DNA of 64,000 nucleotides from Dinghuibacter silviterrae (GCF_004366355.1 NZ_SODV01000001.1:3782001-3846000); one strand, 5' to 3'. Shown: positions 1-8,254, counted from the first letter of the stretch. Translations and numbers: made by a program. Notes: generated by a model not told the origin, from the sequence alone.

Positions 1-1627
1 TGTATTTGAAGTTGTTGTTGAGCGCCACGTTCGGGTAAAAGGTCTTCCCGGAATCAATGGAGTTCTCATACAGGTTATCGGTGGACTGTTTCTGGTAGTT
101 ACCCCGGATACCCGCTTCGAGCTTGGTTTTCTCCGTAAACGGATTCACATAGTCGGACTGAAAATTGTAGCTCTGAGAGGTACCGTTGGAGTATATATTT
201 TCCGGATAAAAATAATCCAGGGAGCCGCTGAACGGAACGTCCGGATGCGCCACATACGAGTTGACGACCTGGTTGGTCGTGTTTTTCCGGTCGGACACGT
301 TGAGGTCCGCCGTCAGCTCGTGCCCGGACTTTGCAAAATTATGTTTGTAATCGAGCTCCCCTTCCGCATTCCGGAACATGCTCTTGTTAACGCCGTATTG
401 CGCAAAGGTGCTGGTGCTGTCGGCGTAAGCGGGGTAGTTGTTCAGGTCGTACTGGGTGACCGAGTTATAGTTGTCGTAGTTGTCGAAGGTGCCGTGGAAA
501 TAGTTCGCGGCTAAGGTGAGGGTGTTCCTGTTGTCAAGGAAATAATCCAACCCTGCCCGGCCAAAACCCATGGTGCCTTCGCTCGTGTTGGAGCTCGGTT
601 GGTGCGTATAATAGAAGGCCCTGCCCAGGCTGTCAAAGTTGGTCTGGTCAAGCGTCCCCGTGGACACGGATTTCCGCTGACGGAGGTTGCCGTTCAAAAA
701 GAAGTTGAACTTGCCTTGCCGGACGTTGATGTCGCCCCCGCCGTTGAACTTGCCGCGGGAATCGACGCCGGCGCGCAGGTCGCCGTTATACCCGACTTTC
801 TTATTCTTTTTCAGGACGACATTGATGATACCGCCCCCGCCGCCGGAAGCGTCGTATTTGGCAGAGGGGTTGGTCATGACCTCGATACTTTCGATGGCAT
901 CCGCGGGGATCTCATCCATCGTCAGCGTCGTGGGACGGCCGTCGACAAAAATCTGGGGCGTCTGGTTGCGCAGGGTGATGTTCCCGTCGATGTCGACATT
1001 AACAGACGGCACGTTTTTGAGTACGTCGGTGGCCATCCCGCCGGCAGCGACAATATTCTTATCTACGTTAAACACCTTTTTGTCCACCGCCATCTTGTAT
1101 TGCGGCGGCGTGGCATTGATCACCACGTCGGCCAGTTGGGTAACGGTGGCCTTCATTTTGATATTGCCGAGGTCCTTGTCGATGGCGTCCAGGATCTGGT
1201 CCATGTTGCCGCCCTGGCCTTGTGCGGCGCCCCCCTGGCCCTGGGCCCCAGCCAGACCTTTGATGTCAAACTTTACCGGCTGGCTATAATCATTATAATT
1301 GATCGCCGTAATCCGAAGGATATAGTTCCCAAACACCGGCAAATTCTCCAGGCTGAAGTCCCCGTTGGCCTTGGTCAGCAGCCCCTGAACGACGACGGGT
1401 TTGGACGTATGGGTGACACTATCATAGCGGTTACGCAACAACTCCACCGTTGCCCCGTCCACACCCTTATTCGTTTTAGCATCTACAACCCGTCCATAAA
1501 AGTGCCCGACGTTCGCATTCTGCCCGCCCCTTCGTCCGCCACCGGCATTACCCCCGCCCCCGCGCACCTGCGCCTGGAGGGTGTATGACGCCAGCAGACA
1601 AACCAACAAAAACGTAAAAACTCGCAT
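1..1627 (-). CDS. TonB-linked outer-membrane receptor, partial (C-terminus beyond window)
   Basis: The reading frame begins at ATG 1627 on the minus strand and runs open to base 1, so about 542 residues are visible and the end of the barrel is missing. A short signal peptide ending near LQAQ precedes a Gly/Arg/Asn-rich stretch, a carboxypeptidase-regulatory-like beta-sandwich (GRVVDAKTNKGVDGATVEL), then a plug domain (NVPSVNVDIDGNITLR, VFVDGRP-like region, IEVMTNPSAKYDASG) and barrel strands. This is the pattern of Bacteroidota outer-membrane beta-barrel family 3 receptors (OMP_b-brl_3), which use TonB energy for import; the substrate cannot be read. A TAnnTTTG-like box (complement of 1642-1649) lies 14 nt before the start. 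No SusD partner is seen next to it. Confidence 0.88.
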   Translation of the reverse strand, partial: MRVFTFLLVCLLASYTLQAQVRGGGGNAGGGRRGGQNANVGHFYGRVVDAKTNKGVDGATVELLRNRYDSVTHTSKPVVVQGLLTKANGDFSLENLPVFGNYILRITAINYNDYSQPVKFDIKGLAGAQGQGGAAQGQGGNMDQILDAIDKDLGNIKMKATVTQLADVVINATPPQYKMAVDKKVFNVDKNIVAAGGMATDVLKNVPSVNVDIDGNITLRNQTPQIFVDGRPTTLTMDEIPADAIESIEVMTNPSAKYDASGGGGGIINVVLKKNKKVGYNGDLRAGVDSRGKFNGGGDINVRQGKFNFFLNGNLRQRKSVSTGTLDQTNFDSLGRAFYYTHQPSSNTSEGTMGFGRAGLDYFLDNRNTLTLAANYFHGTFDNYDNYNSVTQYDLNNYPAYADSTSTFAQYGVNKSMFRNAEGELDYKHNFAKSGHELTADLNVSDRKNTTNQVVNSYVAHPDVPFSGSLDYFYPENIYSNGTSQSYNFQSDYVNPFTEKTKLEAGIRGNYQKQSTDNLYENSIDSGKTFYPNVALNNNFKY

Positions 1628-1692
1628 CTATGATTTTTTGGCAAAAGTACCGCCAAAAAAAGGGAGGTTCGCCCTTCAAACTGTACAGGCGG

Positions 1693-2112
1693 TTATTTCA
1701 GAAGGCCGGAAGGGCCAATCTGTCCCAGAATCAATTCTTGCACGATCCCCAGCCCCGCACCGGCCACAAACCCGATGGCTACTGCTTTATAAATGAGTGC
1801 CTTGGCCAGCTTCCCCGCACAGTTGCCGATGAAGTCGGGCAGGAGCGTTCCCAGCTCCTCCATAAAGATGGCTTTGAACTGGGCGATGGTTTTGTCACCG
1901 ATAAACATGCCCACCACCGGCATCGCCTTTGGCAATTTCTGCCGGAGAAATGTGTCGACTTCCGTTTCCGCCATCGGTAAAACGTCCGGTAGAATTTTTT
2001 CCAGGAGCTTGCGGAGTTTTCCTGGACGAATAAACGCGGCGACTGCCAGGGGCGCCAAGACCGCGCCTAAGAAGGCTGTAAGGACAGGTAAGAACCAGAG
2101 CTGCAAGTGCAT
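1693..2112 (-). CDS. Small membrane protein of unknown function
   Basis: A 139-residue protein with a hydrophobic N-terminal helix (residues about 5-28), an amphipathic middle rich in K, L and P, and a glycine/alanine-rich C-terminal membrane segment (KALIYKAVAIGFVAGAGLGI). The arrangement of two terminal membrane helices around a soluble core recalls DUF445-type proteins, but I cannot identify the family with confidence. ATG 2112 is preferred over the upstream TTG at 2118. It is convergent with nothing and sits head-to-tail behind the receptor promoter region; its own start lies just upstream of the tRNA-His promoter on the opposite strand. Confidence 0.65.
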   Translation of the reverse strand: MHLQLWFLPVLTAFLGAVLAPLAVAAFIRPGKLRKLLEKILPDVLPMAETEVDTFLRQKLPKAMPVVGMFIGDKTIAQFKAIFMEELGTLLPDFIGNCAGKLAKALIYKAVAIGFVAGAGLGIVQELILGQIGPSGLLK

Positions 2113-2135
2113 AGGCAAAGAAAATGAAATAGTTT

Positions 2136-2167
2136 TTGGATTCGCGCAAAAGTTTTGATTATCTTTG
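2136..2167 (+). promoter_or_regulatory. Promoter of tRNA-His
   Basis: A TTG at 2136-2138 (within TTTTTGG) is followed after 21 nt by TATCTTTG at 2160-2167. This matches the Bacteroidota sigma-ABfr consensus (TTTG, 19-21 nt, TAnnTTTG) and places transcription start about 30 nt before the tRNA. Confidence 0.7.
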
Positions 2168-2204
2168 CCGTCCGTTCGACGCGAAAGCGTTGTCAGACGG
2201 TCAC

Positions 2205-2279
2205 GGAGGCGGTAGCTCAGTTGGTTAGAGCGTCAGTTTGTGGCACTGAAGGCCGAGGGTTCGAGACCCTTTCGCCTCC
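2205..2279 (+). tRNA. tRNA-His (anticodon GTG)
   Basis: The cloverleaf folds with a 7-bp acceptor stem (2206-2212 with 2272-2278), a D arm with AGCTCAGTTGGTTAGAGC, an anticodon stem TCAGT/ACTGA closing the loop TTGTGGC (anticodon GTG), and a T arm GAGGG-TTCGAGA-CCCTT. The extra G(-1) that marks histidine tRNAs is encoded at 2205 and faces discriminator C73 at 2279. The three following bases (2280-2282) read CCA, so the 3' end may be gene-encoded. Confidence 0.95.
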
Positions 2280-2281
2280 CC

Positions 2282-2309
2282 AAAATCCCCGGCTTTAGCC
2301 GGGGATTTT
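2282..2309 (+). terminator. Terminator after tRNA-His
   Basis: A perfect 12-bp stem (2282-2293 with 2298-2309) with a TTTA loop and A/T flanks lies immediately after the tRNA. It would work as an intrinsic terminator in either direction. Confidence 0.75.
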
Positions 2310-2320
2310 GATTAGCGGGG

Positions 2321-2366
2321 TTTTGGCGCCGCGCCGTAAATTTTGAGTTACGGCGCGGCGCCAAAA
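2321..2366. repeat. Intergenic hairpin, member 1 of TTTTGGCGC...CGTAA family
   Basis: Perfect 19-bp arms (2321-2339 and 2348-2366) enclose an 8-nt loop. The outer ends read TTTTGGCGC and GCGCCAAAA and the inner ends CGTAA and TTACG. The same frame with different GC-rich bases in the middle of each arm recurs at 3494-3539. Confidence 0.85.
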
Positions 2367-2367
2367 C

Positions 2368-2401
2368 AAAAAAATCCCTCCTGGAAAGGAGGGATTTTTT
2401 T
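2368..2401. terminator. Bidirectional terminator between tRNA-His and hsp20
   Basis: An 8-bp GC-rich stem (2375-2382 with 2387-2394, loop GGAA) is flanked by seven A on one side and seven T on the other. It can end transcripts from both the tRNA side and the convergent heat-shock gene. Confidence 0.8.
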
Positions 2402-2454
2402 AAAACCAAAACCAACTCTTGCGTATCTAATTACAATCTCACTTACGTAATTCC

Positions 2455-2877
2455 TTAGAGAACGGAAATCTCTTTGCTACTATCTTTCACTTCTTCTTTC
2501 TTCGGCAAGGTGAGTTTCAGGATGCCGTTCTCGTACTTAGCAACGATCCCTTCCACATCTATCTTCTCGTCCAGGGTAAAACTCCTCTTGAAGGTCTTGA
2601 GGCTAAATTCTTTGCGAACATTGCGGCCTTCAGTGGTGTCGCTTTGTTCTTTTTGTTCCTGGGAAATCACCAGGAGGTTACGGTCTACCTGGACCTTGAA
2701 GTCGTTTTTTTCGCGGCCGGGGGCAGCGACTTCGATGGTATAGTGGTCCTTGTGGTCATAGATATTCGTCGGAGGAAAACCGCCAAAAAAGCTTTCCTGG
2801 AAGTCTTCGTCGATAAACCGGTTCACCCAGTTGTTGAGGTGCCGGGGGGCTTGGTGATTAAATTTTACGAGTGTCAT
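2455..2877 (-). CDS. Hsp20/alpha-crystallin small heat-shock protein
   Basis: A 140-residue ATP-independent holdase chaperone that binds unfolding proteins in the cytoplasm. The alpha-crystallin domain covers about residues 35-135: NIYDHKDHYTIEVAAPGREKND at the start, the beta-strand VDRNLLVISQE, then the conserved A-x-x-x-n-G-v-L-x-v-x-x-P-K pattern seen here as AKYENGILKLTLPKK. The N-terminal arm is short and aromatic, and the C-terminal tail ends in an I-x-V motif (EISVL) that in this family docks between dimers. ATG 2877 fits the normal family length. It converges on tRNA-His with a shared terminator between them. Confidence 0.94.
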   Translation of the reverse strand: MTLVKFNHQAPRHLNNWVNRFIDEDFQESFFGGFPPTNIYDHKDHYTIEVAAPGREKNDFKVQVDRNLLVISQEQKEQSDTTEGRNVRKEFSLKTFKRSFTLDEKIDVEGIVAKYENGILKLTLPKKEEVKDSSKEISVL

Positions 2878-2979
2878 AGTATTATTCGTTTGCGAGGGAG
2901 TAGATCAAATGGAATACCAGGCCAAATTTTACGGACAATGTGACCGATTCGCGTAGTTGAAAATGACACAATGACTCTT

Positions 2980-3013
2980 TTTGGAATAATTCATGGCATT
3001 TTTACTACCTTTG
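2980..3013 (+). promoter_or_regulatory. Promoter of bacilliredoxin gene
   Basis: TTTG at 2980-2983 and TACCTTTG at 3006-3013 are separated by 22 nt, matching the Bacteroidota promoter. Transcription would start near 3018, which argues against the upstream in-frame ATG at 2993 and for the start at 3035. Confidence 0.6.
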
Positions 3014-3034
3014 GGGCAAAAGCAAACATCTATT

Positions 3035-3448
3035 ATGTATCCGTCTGAAATAGTGCTCCCCATGAAGGCCGAACTGACCGACCATGGATTTCAGGAGCTG
3101 TTGGATTCCACCACCGTGGACAATACCTTGTCGCAAACCGGCACTACGCTGGTGATGATTAATTCGGTGTGCGGCTGCTCCGCGGGTTCCGCCCGTCCGG
3201 GGGTCATCATGGCCGTCGCCTCCAGCGACAAGAAACCCGATCACCTGACGACCACCTTTGCCGGTTACGACATGGAGGCCGTCCAAAAGGTAAGGGAGCA
3301 CCTGCTGCCTTATCCTCCTTCTTCCCCTGCCATCGCCCTTTTCAAGGACGGTAAGCTGGTCCACATGATCGAGCGCCACCAGATCGAAGGGCGTCCGGCC
3401 AGGGTCATCGCGGGTAACCTGATGGCCGCATTCGAAGAGTTTTGTTAG
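3035..3448 (+). CDS. BrxA/BrxB-family bacilliredoxin
   Basis: A 137-residue thioredoxin-like protein of the YphP/YqiW (DUF1094) family, which in Firmicutes removes bacillithiol from S-bacillithiolated proteins. The CGC active site is visible in INSVCGCSAGSARP (about residues 37-50), followed by FAGYDMEAV, a cis-Pro-type SPAIALFKDGKLVHMIERH segment and the conserved IEGRPARVIAGNL. The start MYPSEIVLPM is chosen because it is the usual family N-terminus and because the promoter box overlaps the longer frame. Whether this organism makes bacillithiol cannot be seen here, so the thiol partner is inferred. Confidence 0.9.
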   Translation: MYPSEIVLPMKAELTDHGFQELLDSTTVDNTLSQTGTTLVMINSVCGCSAGSARPGVIMAVASSDKKPDHLTTTFAGYDMEAVQKVREHLLPYPPSSPAIALFKDGKLVHMIERHQIEGRPARVIAGNLMAAFEEFC

Positions 3449-3470
3449 TTTAGCTTTGTTCATAATGGGT

Positions 3471-3498
3471 AGCGAGCCGCCATCGGCTCGCTTTTTTT
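3471..3498 (+). terminator. Terminator of bacilliredoxin gene
   Basis: A 9-bp stem AGCGAGCCG/CGGCTCGCT with a CCAT loop is followed by a T tract (3491-3498). It lies 22 nt after the stop codon. Confidence 0.85.
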
Positions 3499-3539
3499 GG
3501 CGCAGCCCGTAAGGCGAAATTTACGGGCTGCGCCAAAAA
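3494..3539. repeat. Intergenic hairpin, member 2 of TTTTGGCGC...CGTAA family
   Basis: Perfect 19-bp arms (3494-3512 and 3521-3539) with an 8-nt loop, same end sequences as the hairpin at 2321-2366 (TTTTTGGCGC outside, CGTAA inside) but a different GC-rich core. It begins inside the T tract of the preceding terminator. Confidence 0.85.
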
Positions 3540-3562
3540 TATCTTATGATGGGCCTTCGGCC

Positions 3563-3587
3563 ATCGGGCCCGTGGCCCGATTTTTTT
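3563..3587 (+). terminator. Additional terminator-like hairpin before lgt
   Basis: ATCGGGCC/GGCCCGAT with loop CGT is followed by seven T (3581-3587). A smaller GC-rich hairpin lies just before it. It insulates lgt from upstream transcription. Confidence 0.65.
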
Positions 3588-3618
3588 ATCTATACTTGCA
3601 TCTTATTCGACGACAAGC

Positions 3619-4914
3619 ATGTATCCTAATCTCTACTTCCTTCTGAAAAGCTGGTTTGGTGTAGAATGGCCGTTCCTGAGGCTGGCAAATTCATTTGGTT
3701 TTTTTGTGGCCATCGCCTTTATCGGCGGGGCCTTTGTCCTTAGCAGGGAACTGAAAAGAAAGGAAGCGGTGGGGTTGCTCAGCCCCACGGAGGAGATGAT
3801 CGTGGTCGGAAATCCGGCCACCTGGACGGAGCTCATCATCAATTTTATCATCGGGTTCCTTTTTGGGTATAAGATTGTCGGGTTCTTTGTCCTGGCGGGT
3901 TCTTTCGAGGATACCCAGGCGTATATCCTGTCGACCCAGGGAAACTTTTGGGGCGGTCTTTTGCTGGGCGCGATCCTGGCATTTATAAAATGGAGGGAGC
4001 GGCACAAACAGCAACTGCCCAAACCGGAAGAGCGCAAGGTCCGTATCTATCCGCACGACAGGGTGGGGGATATGGTGATCATTGCGGTCATCTTTGGTTT
4101 TGCCGGTGCCAAGGTGTTTCACATCCTGGAAAACTGGGAAGACTTTACCAGGGATCCGGCCAGCTACCTGTCTTTTAGCGGTCTAACCTTTTACGGCGGT
4201 TTGATCGTGGCGGGTATTGCGGTGTACCGGTACGCCCGTAAATACAAGATCGGCTTCAAACACCTGTTGGACGCCTTTGGCCCGACGATGATGCTGGCCT
4301 ACGCCCTCGGGCGTATCGGTTGCCAGGTGGCCGGGGACGGGGACTGGGGGATCGCCAACAGCGCCTACATCTCTAACCCGCAGGGCCAGGTTGTTCTCAG
4401 CGATACCACCCGTTTCAGGGAAGCGCTCCAGGCCAATGCCCGGGAATATAAGGACCAGTTCGGAAGCCTGGATGATGTGCCCCACAAAAGCGTGGTAGCG
4501 CCGTCCTGGGTGCCGACCTGGCTCGTGGCCTACAATTATCCGCACAACGTCCTGAGCGAGGGTGTCCGCTTCCAGGACTGCAAGGACCAACAATATTGCA
4601 GTTTCCTCCCAGTCCCCGTTTTTCCTACCCCCTTTTACGAGACGGTCACTTGTCTCTTGCTTTTCGGAGGGCTTATGGCACTGAGGAAAAAAATACTTTT
4701 CCCCGGGGGCCTTTTTGCCGTCTACCTCGTCATGAACGGGATCGAACGCTTTTTGGTGGAAACGATCCGGGTCAATACGAAGTATGACCTCTTTGGAATC
4801 CACCCCACCCAGGCCGAGCTGATATCCTTGGGGCTGGTGATCGCGGGGGTGATCCTTTGGTTTTATTGGAAAAAACTGGCGGAGAAAAAAGCCGCCGCTC
4901 CCACCGAGGCATAG
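3619..4914 (+). CDS. lgt: Prolipoprotein diacylglyceryl transferase
   Basis: Integral inner-membrane enzyme that moves the diacylglyceryl group of phosphatidylglycerol to the lipobox cysteine of prolipoproteins. The protein has about seven hydrophobic segments, including FFVAIAFIGGAFVLS, the loop-rich TFYGGLIVAGIAVYRYA, and the Lgt signature region around residues 225-245 (LGRIGCQVAGDGDWG, standing for the GRxGNFxNxExxG motif of the family). The C-terminal part contains FYETVTCLLLFGG and GIERFLVETIRVN, also typical of Lgt. At 431 residues it is longer than proteobacterial Lgt because of a loop near 245-315, as seen in Bacteroidota. Many lipoproteins in this window would be substrates. A weak TATACTTG box lies at 3591-3598. 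Confidence 0.93.
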   Translation: MYPNLYFLLKSWFGVEWPFLRLANSFGFFVAIAFIGGAFVLSRELKRKEAVGLLSPTEEMIVVGNPATWTELIINFIIGFLFGYKIVGFFVLAGSFEDTQAYILSTQGNFWGGLLLGAILAFIKWRERHKQQLPKPEERKVRIYPHDRVGDMVIIAVIFGFAGAKVFHILENWEDFTRDPASYLSFSGLTFYGGLIVAGIAVYRYARKYKIGFKHLLDAFGPTMMLAYALGRIGCQVAGDGDWGIANSAYISNPQGQVVLSDTTRFREALQANAREYKDQFGSLDDVPHKSVVAPSWVPTWLVAYNYPHNVLSEGVRFQDCKDQQYCSFLPVPVFPTPFYETVTCLLLFGGLMALRKKILFPGGLFAVYLVMNGIERFLVETIRVNTKYDLFGIHPTQAELISLGLVIAGVILWFYWKKLAEKKAAAPTEA

Positions 4915-5086
4915 TTATCTAGTCCTTTCCATTCCTCCCATTGCCGGGTGTCGCTGTAACATCCGGATACCCCTTTTCGTCCAATAAGGGACTCTTTCCA
5001 CAACCATCTTTGGCCGCTTCGGCAGCCGCAATACCCGGCATTTCTTCCCAGTGGTCACTGGAAATGCACCTTTTATCCAAAACAAT

Positions 5087-5107
5087 GTACTATGTAAGGC
5101 ATAGTAC
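5087..5107. promoter_or_regulatory. Perfect palindrome, probable operator upstream of TonB-linked receptor
   Basis: Two 8-bp arms, GTACTATG (5087-5094) and CATAGTAC (5100-5107), surround a 5-nt centre. It lies 48 nt before the receptor start in the only stretch where its promoter can lie. The size and symmetry suit a dimeric regulator of the PadR/TetR size class; no regulator gene is adjacent. The rest of 4915-5154 holds no gene that I can support. Confidence 0.55.
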
Positions 5108-5154
5108 TTACTTTTGACTTGAACATTATAAGAACAAGTACTAAACATGAGCAT

Positions 5155-7587
5155 ATGAGAATCTTTACTTTACTCCTTTCCTTTTTTATAGCCACCGGTG
5201 CATGGGCGCAGGGAAGCGTTACGGGATCCGTGCTGGACAATACCGGTAAACCCGTCGAAAAAGCTTCTGTTATCATATTGAATGTCAAGGACTCATCGGA
5301 AGTCAAAGGGACTTCTACGGGAAGCGATGGGGTCTATCACCTGAGGCACATCAACCCGGGTCAATACCTGGTCGTTGCTTCGGCTGTCGGTATGGTAAAA
5401 CGTTATAGCGACCCCTTTACCGTGGGGTCACAGGAGACTACGGTTCCCGGTCTCCGGCTTGACCCCGAAGTAAAAGCCTTGTCCGAGGTGACGATCACGA
5501 ACAAAAAGCCCATGATCGAGCAAAAGATCGACCGGGTGGTGGTCAACGTGGACGCTTCACCCACCAACGTCGGGACGACCGTGATGGACGTCCTCCAAAA
5601 AACGCCCGGTGTATCGGTGGACAAGGACGGAAACATCAGCCTGAAAGGAAAATCCGGGGTCATGGTGATGATGGACGGCAAACCGACGTATCTGTCCGCC
5701 GCAGACCTGGCCAACCTTCTGAAAAACATGCCCAGCTCCGAACTGGAACAGATCGAGCTCATGACCAACCCGCCCGCGAAGTACGACGCCGCCGGAAACG
5801 CGGGGATCATCAACCTCAAGACCAAAAAGAACAAAGCCCGGGGCTTTAACGGGAACGTGACCATCGGCGGCGGGATTGGGAAGGGACCCAAGGCCAACAA
5901 CAGCCTTAACCTGAATTACCGGTCCGGCAAGTTCAACTTTTTTGCCAGCTACAATGAAAGCTACAACCGCCACCCGCAGACGCTGGACCTGGTCCGCAAG
6001 TTCCGCGACACGATAGGCGGCCCCGTGGTGTCGGTGTTCAACCAGCACTCCGACATGATGAACGACTTCAGCGAACAAAGCTTCAAGGTAGGGACCGACT
6101 ATTCCCTGGACAAAAAGACAACCATCGGCGTGGTGTTGACGGGGTATTTCAACCCGGGCTACTTCGACAATACGTCCAAAACCAATATCGAGGATGGCCA
6201 GGGCAACATCGATTCGGTCATGACCACCTTCGGACACACCAAAATGTATTGGCACAACTTCGGAACCAACCTGAACTTCAAGCACACCTTTGATACCGCG
6301 GGGACGGAGTTATCCGCCGACTTCGACTACCTGGGATATGGGTCCTCCAGCTACCAGATGTACCAAACCGAATACGCGACCCCGGATGGAACCCTGTTGC
6401 CGCCCGTCGATACCTTACGTGGGATCACGCCCGGCAATATCTATATCTACACGGGTAAAGTGGACTTCGTCCACCCCTTCAAAAACAACTGGAAACTGGA
6501 AGCAGGGATCAAGGGCAGTTCGGTCCGGACGGACAACGACGCAGAGTACGACAATCTCACGGCCGGCAAGTGGATCGTAGACACGACAAAAACCAACCAC
6601 TTCGTCTATACGGAAATGATAGGTGCCGCCTATGGGAACGTGACCAAGGTTTTTAACAAAAAATGGACGGTCCAGGCCGGTCTGCGTCTGGAAACGACGA
6701 ACTCCAAGGGCGACCTGAAAACAAACAACACAACGTTCAACCGGAACTACACCCAGCTTTTCCCGACCACCTATATACAGTATACCCTCAACGATAAGAA
6801 CCAGTTTGTCCTGGACTACGGCCGCCGCATCCAGCGCCCGGATTATGGGGACCTGAATCCGTTCAAATACTTCCTGGACCCGTACACCTACCAGGAGGGG
6901 AACCCCTACCTGAAACCGCAGTTCAGCAATACGGTGGAACTTTCGCACACCTACCACAGCTTCCTGACCACCACCCTGAACTATACCCAGGTCACCGACA
7001 TCATCCAGCAGGTCCTTCTCCAGAACGACGCCACCCATACGACCTTTGTCCAGCAGGGGAACGTCGCCCGCCAGGAAAACATCGGTCTGTCGGTCAACGC
7101 CGGCCTGCCCGTGACCAAATGGTGGACGCCCAACCTGTATGTGAGCGGACAGTACAACGACTTTAAAGGTATCGTCAACGGGTATCCCCTGGAAGTCTTC
7201 GGGTACTCGGTCACCGGGAACATGAACAACTCTTTTACCTTCAAACACGGATGGAGCGCGGAAGTCAGCGGCTGGTACCAAGGCCGCCAGGTATCCGGGA
7301 CCCTCATCGCCAACCCCATGGGCCAGATCAACTTCGGGGCCGGCAAACAGGTCTTCAAAAACGCCGGCACCATCCGGTTAAACCTCCAGGACCCCTTTAA
7401 CCTCGGGCACTTCAGCGGGTACAGCCGGTACGGCAACGTCGACGTCACGATCGTCAACCACTGGGACAACCGGGTCGTCAACCTCAGCTTTACCTACCGC
7501 TTTGGCAAAAACCAGCAAAACATAAAGGAGCATCGCCAGAGCAGCAGTGCTTCCGAAGAGGAGAGCCGGGTGAAGAAAGGAAATTAA
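5155..7587 (+). CDS. TonB-linked outer-membrane receptor (OMP_b-brl_3 family)
   Basis: An 810-residue outer-membrane protein. ATG 5155 gives a clean signal peptide (MRIFTLLLSFFIATGAWAQ). Residues about 22-105 form a carboxypeptidase-regulatory-like domain (GSVLDNTGKPVEKASVIIL); residues about 120-225 form the plug, with DRVVVNVDASPTNVGTTVMD, the conserved SVDKDGNISLKGKSGVMVM and IELMTNPPAKYDAAGNAGII. The remainder is a beta-barrel ending in VVNLSFTYRFGKNQQN followed by a short charged tail. The longer frame starting with TTG at 5119 is rejected because it hides the signal peptide. A palindrome at 5087-5107 suggests specific regulation. It resembles the receptor cut by the left edge. Substrate unknown; no SusD-like neighbour. 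Confidence 0.92.
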   Translation: MRIFTLLLSFFIATGAWAQGSVTGSVLDNTGKPVEKASVIILNVKDSSEVKGTSTGSDGVYHLRHINPGQYLVVASAVGMVKRYSDPFTVGSQETTVPGLRLDPEVKALSEVTITNKKPMIEQKIDRVVVNVDASPTNVGTTVMDVLQKTPGVSVDKDGNISLKGKSGVMVMMDGKPTYLSAADLANLLKNMPSSELEQIELMTNPPAKYDAAGNAGIINLKTKKNKARGFNGNVTIGGGIGKGPKANNSLNLNYRSGKFNFFASYNESYNRHPQTLDLVRKFRDTIGGPVVSVFNQHSDMMNDFSEQSFKVGTDYSLDKKTTIGVVLTGYFNPGYFDNTSKTNIEDGQGNIDSVMTTFGHTKMYWHNFGTNLNFKHTFDTAGTELSADFDYLGYGSSSYQMYQTEYATPDGTLLPPVDTLRGITPGNIYIYTGKVDFVHPFKNNWKLEAGIKGSSVRTDNDAEYDNLTAGKWIVDTTKTNHFVYTEMIGAAYGNVTKVFNKKWTVQAGLRLETTNSKGDLKTNNTTFNRNYTQLFPTTYIQYTLNDKNQFVLDYGRRIQRPDYGDLNPFKYFLDPYTYQEGNPYLKPQFSNTVELSHTYHSFLTTTLNYTQVTDIIQQVLLQNDATHTTFVQQGNVARQENIGLSVNAGLPVTKWWTPNLYVSGQYNDFKGIVNGYPLEVFGYSVTGNMNNSFTFKHGWSAEVSGWYQGRQVSGTLIANPMGQINFGAGKQVFKNAGTIRLNLQDPFNLGHFSGYSRYGNVDVTIVNHWDNRVVNLSFTYRFGKNQQNIKEHRQSSSASEEESRVKKGN

Positions 7588-7611
7588 CAGCCTTGAAAAC
7601 AATATATACAA

Positions 7612-7642
7612 GGGCGTCACTATTACGTGGCGCCCCTTTTTT
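7612..7642 (+). terminator. Terminator after TonB-linked receptor
   Basis: GGGCGTCAC (7612-7620) pairs with GTGGCGCCC (7627-7635) with one G-T pair, followed by a run of six T. It separates the receptor gene from yajQ. Confidence 0.75.
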
Positions 7643-7667
7643 GTTAATTTTACGGAAACTTTCAGTT

Positions 7668-8159
7668 ATGCCTTCATTTGACATTGCCAGCAAGGTAGAC
7701 GCCCAGGTCGTCGACAACGCTGTCAATACGACGTCTAAGGAAATCACCAACCGGTTCGACTTTAAAGGCTCGCACGTACTGTTCGACCTCAACAAAAAAG
7801 ACCTCGTCCTCAACATCGAGGTGGACAGCGACATGAAGCTCAAACAGGTGATCGACGTCCTGATCAGCCGTTCGATGAAACAAGGGCTGGATCCCCAGGC
7901 CTTCGATATGAGCAAGGAACCCTTTCAAAGCGGGAAAGCTTATAAGAAAACCATCCCCATCCGGAACGGCCTTGCCCAGGACGACGCCAAGAAAATTGTC
8001 AAGGTCATCAAGGACGCCGGTCTCAAGGTCCAGTCCCAGATCATGGATGACATCGTTAGGGTTACAGGGAAAAAGATCGACGACCTTCAGGAAGTGATTG
8101 CCACGGTCAAAGCCGCCAACTTGGGGGTGCCGCTGCAATTCATAAATATGAAGTCATAA
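7668..8159 (+). CDS. yajQ: YajQ-family nucleotide-binding protein
   Basis: A 163-residue cytoplasmic protein of the UPF0234/YajQ family, which has two ferredoxin-like folds and includes proteins that bind cyclic di-GMP or nucleic acids. Recognisable stretches are the N-terminal MPSFDIASKVDAQVVDNA, TNRFDFKG, the central KEPFQSGKAYKKTIPI and the C-terminal VTGKKIDDLQEVI with LQFINMKS. Full family length. ATG 7668 is chosen: the frame extends upstream through a terminator stem, which cannot be coding. In Bacteroidota the biochemical role is not established. Confidence 0.94.
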   Translation: MPSFDIASKVDAQVVDNAVNTTSKEITNRFDFKGSHVLFDLNKKDLVLNIEVDSDMKLKQVIDVLISRSMKQGLDPQAFDMSKEPFQSGKAYKKTIPIRNGLAQDDAKKIVKVIKDAGLKVQSQIMDDIVRVTGKKIDDLQEVIATVKAANLGVPLQFINMKS

Positions 8160-8194
8160 CGCGCGCCCCCCTGCGAAAATTCGCGGAAATTTAT

Positions 8195-8202
8195 TATTTT
8201 TG
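8195..8202 (+). promoter_or_regulatory. -7 box of rpmE
   Basis: TATTTTTG matches TAnnTTTG and lies 52 nt before the L31 start. The -33 element is not clear. A small palindrome (GCGAA/TTCGC, 8173-8185) lies just upstream. Confidence 0.4.
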
Positions 8203-8254
8203 CGCCTCGTTTACGTCCACGCTTGGCTGATCCAAGCATAAAACATTGATAATC

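Noticed and set aside
2233-2415. 60-residue open frame on the minus strand
   Set aside because: It runs through tRNA-His, its terminator and two intergenic hairpins, so it is not coding.
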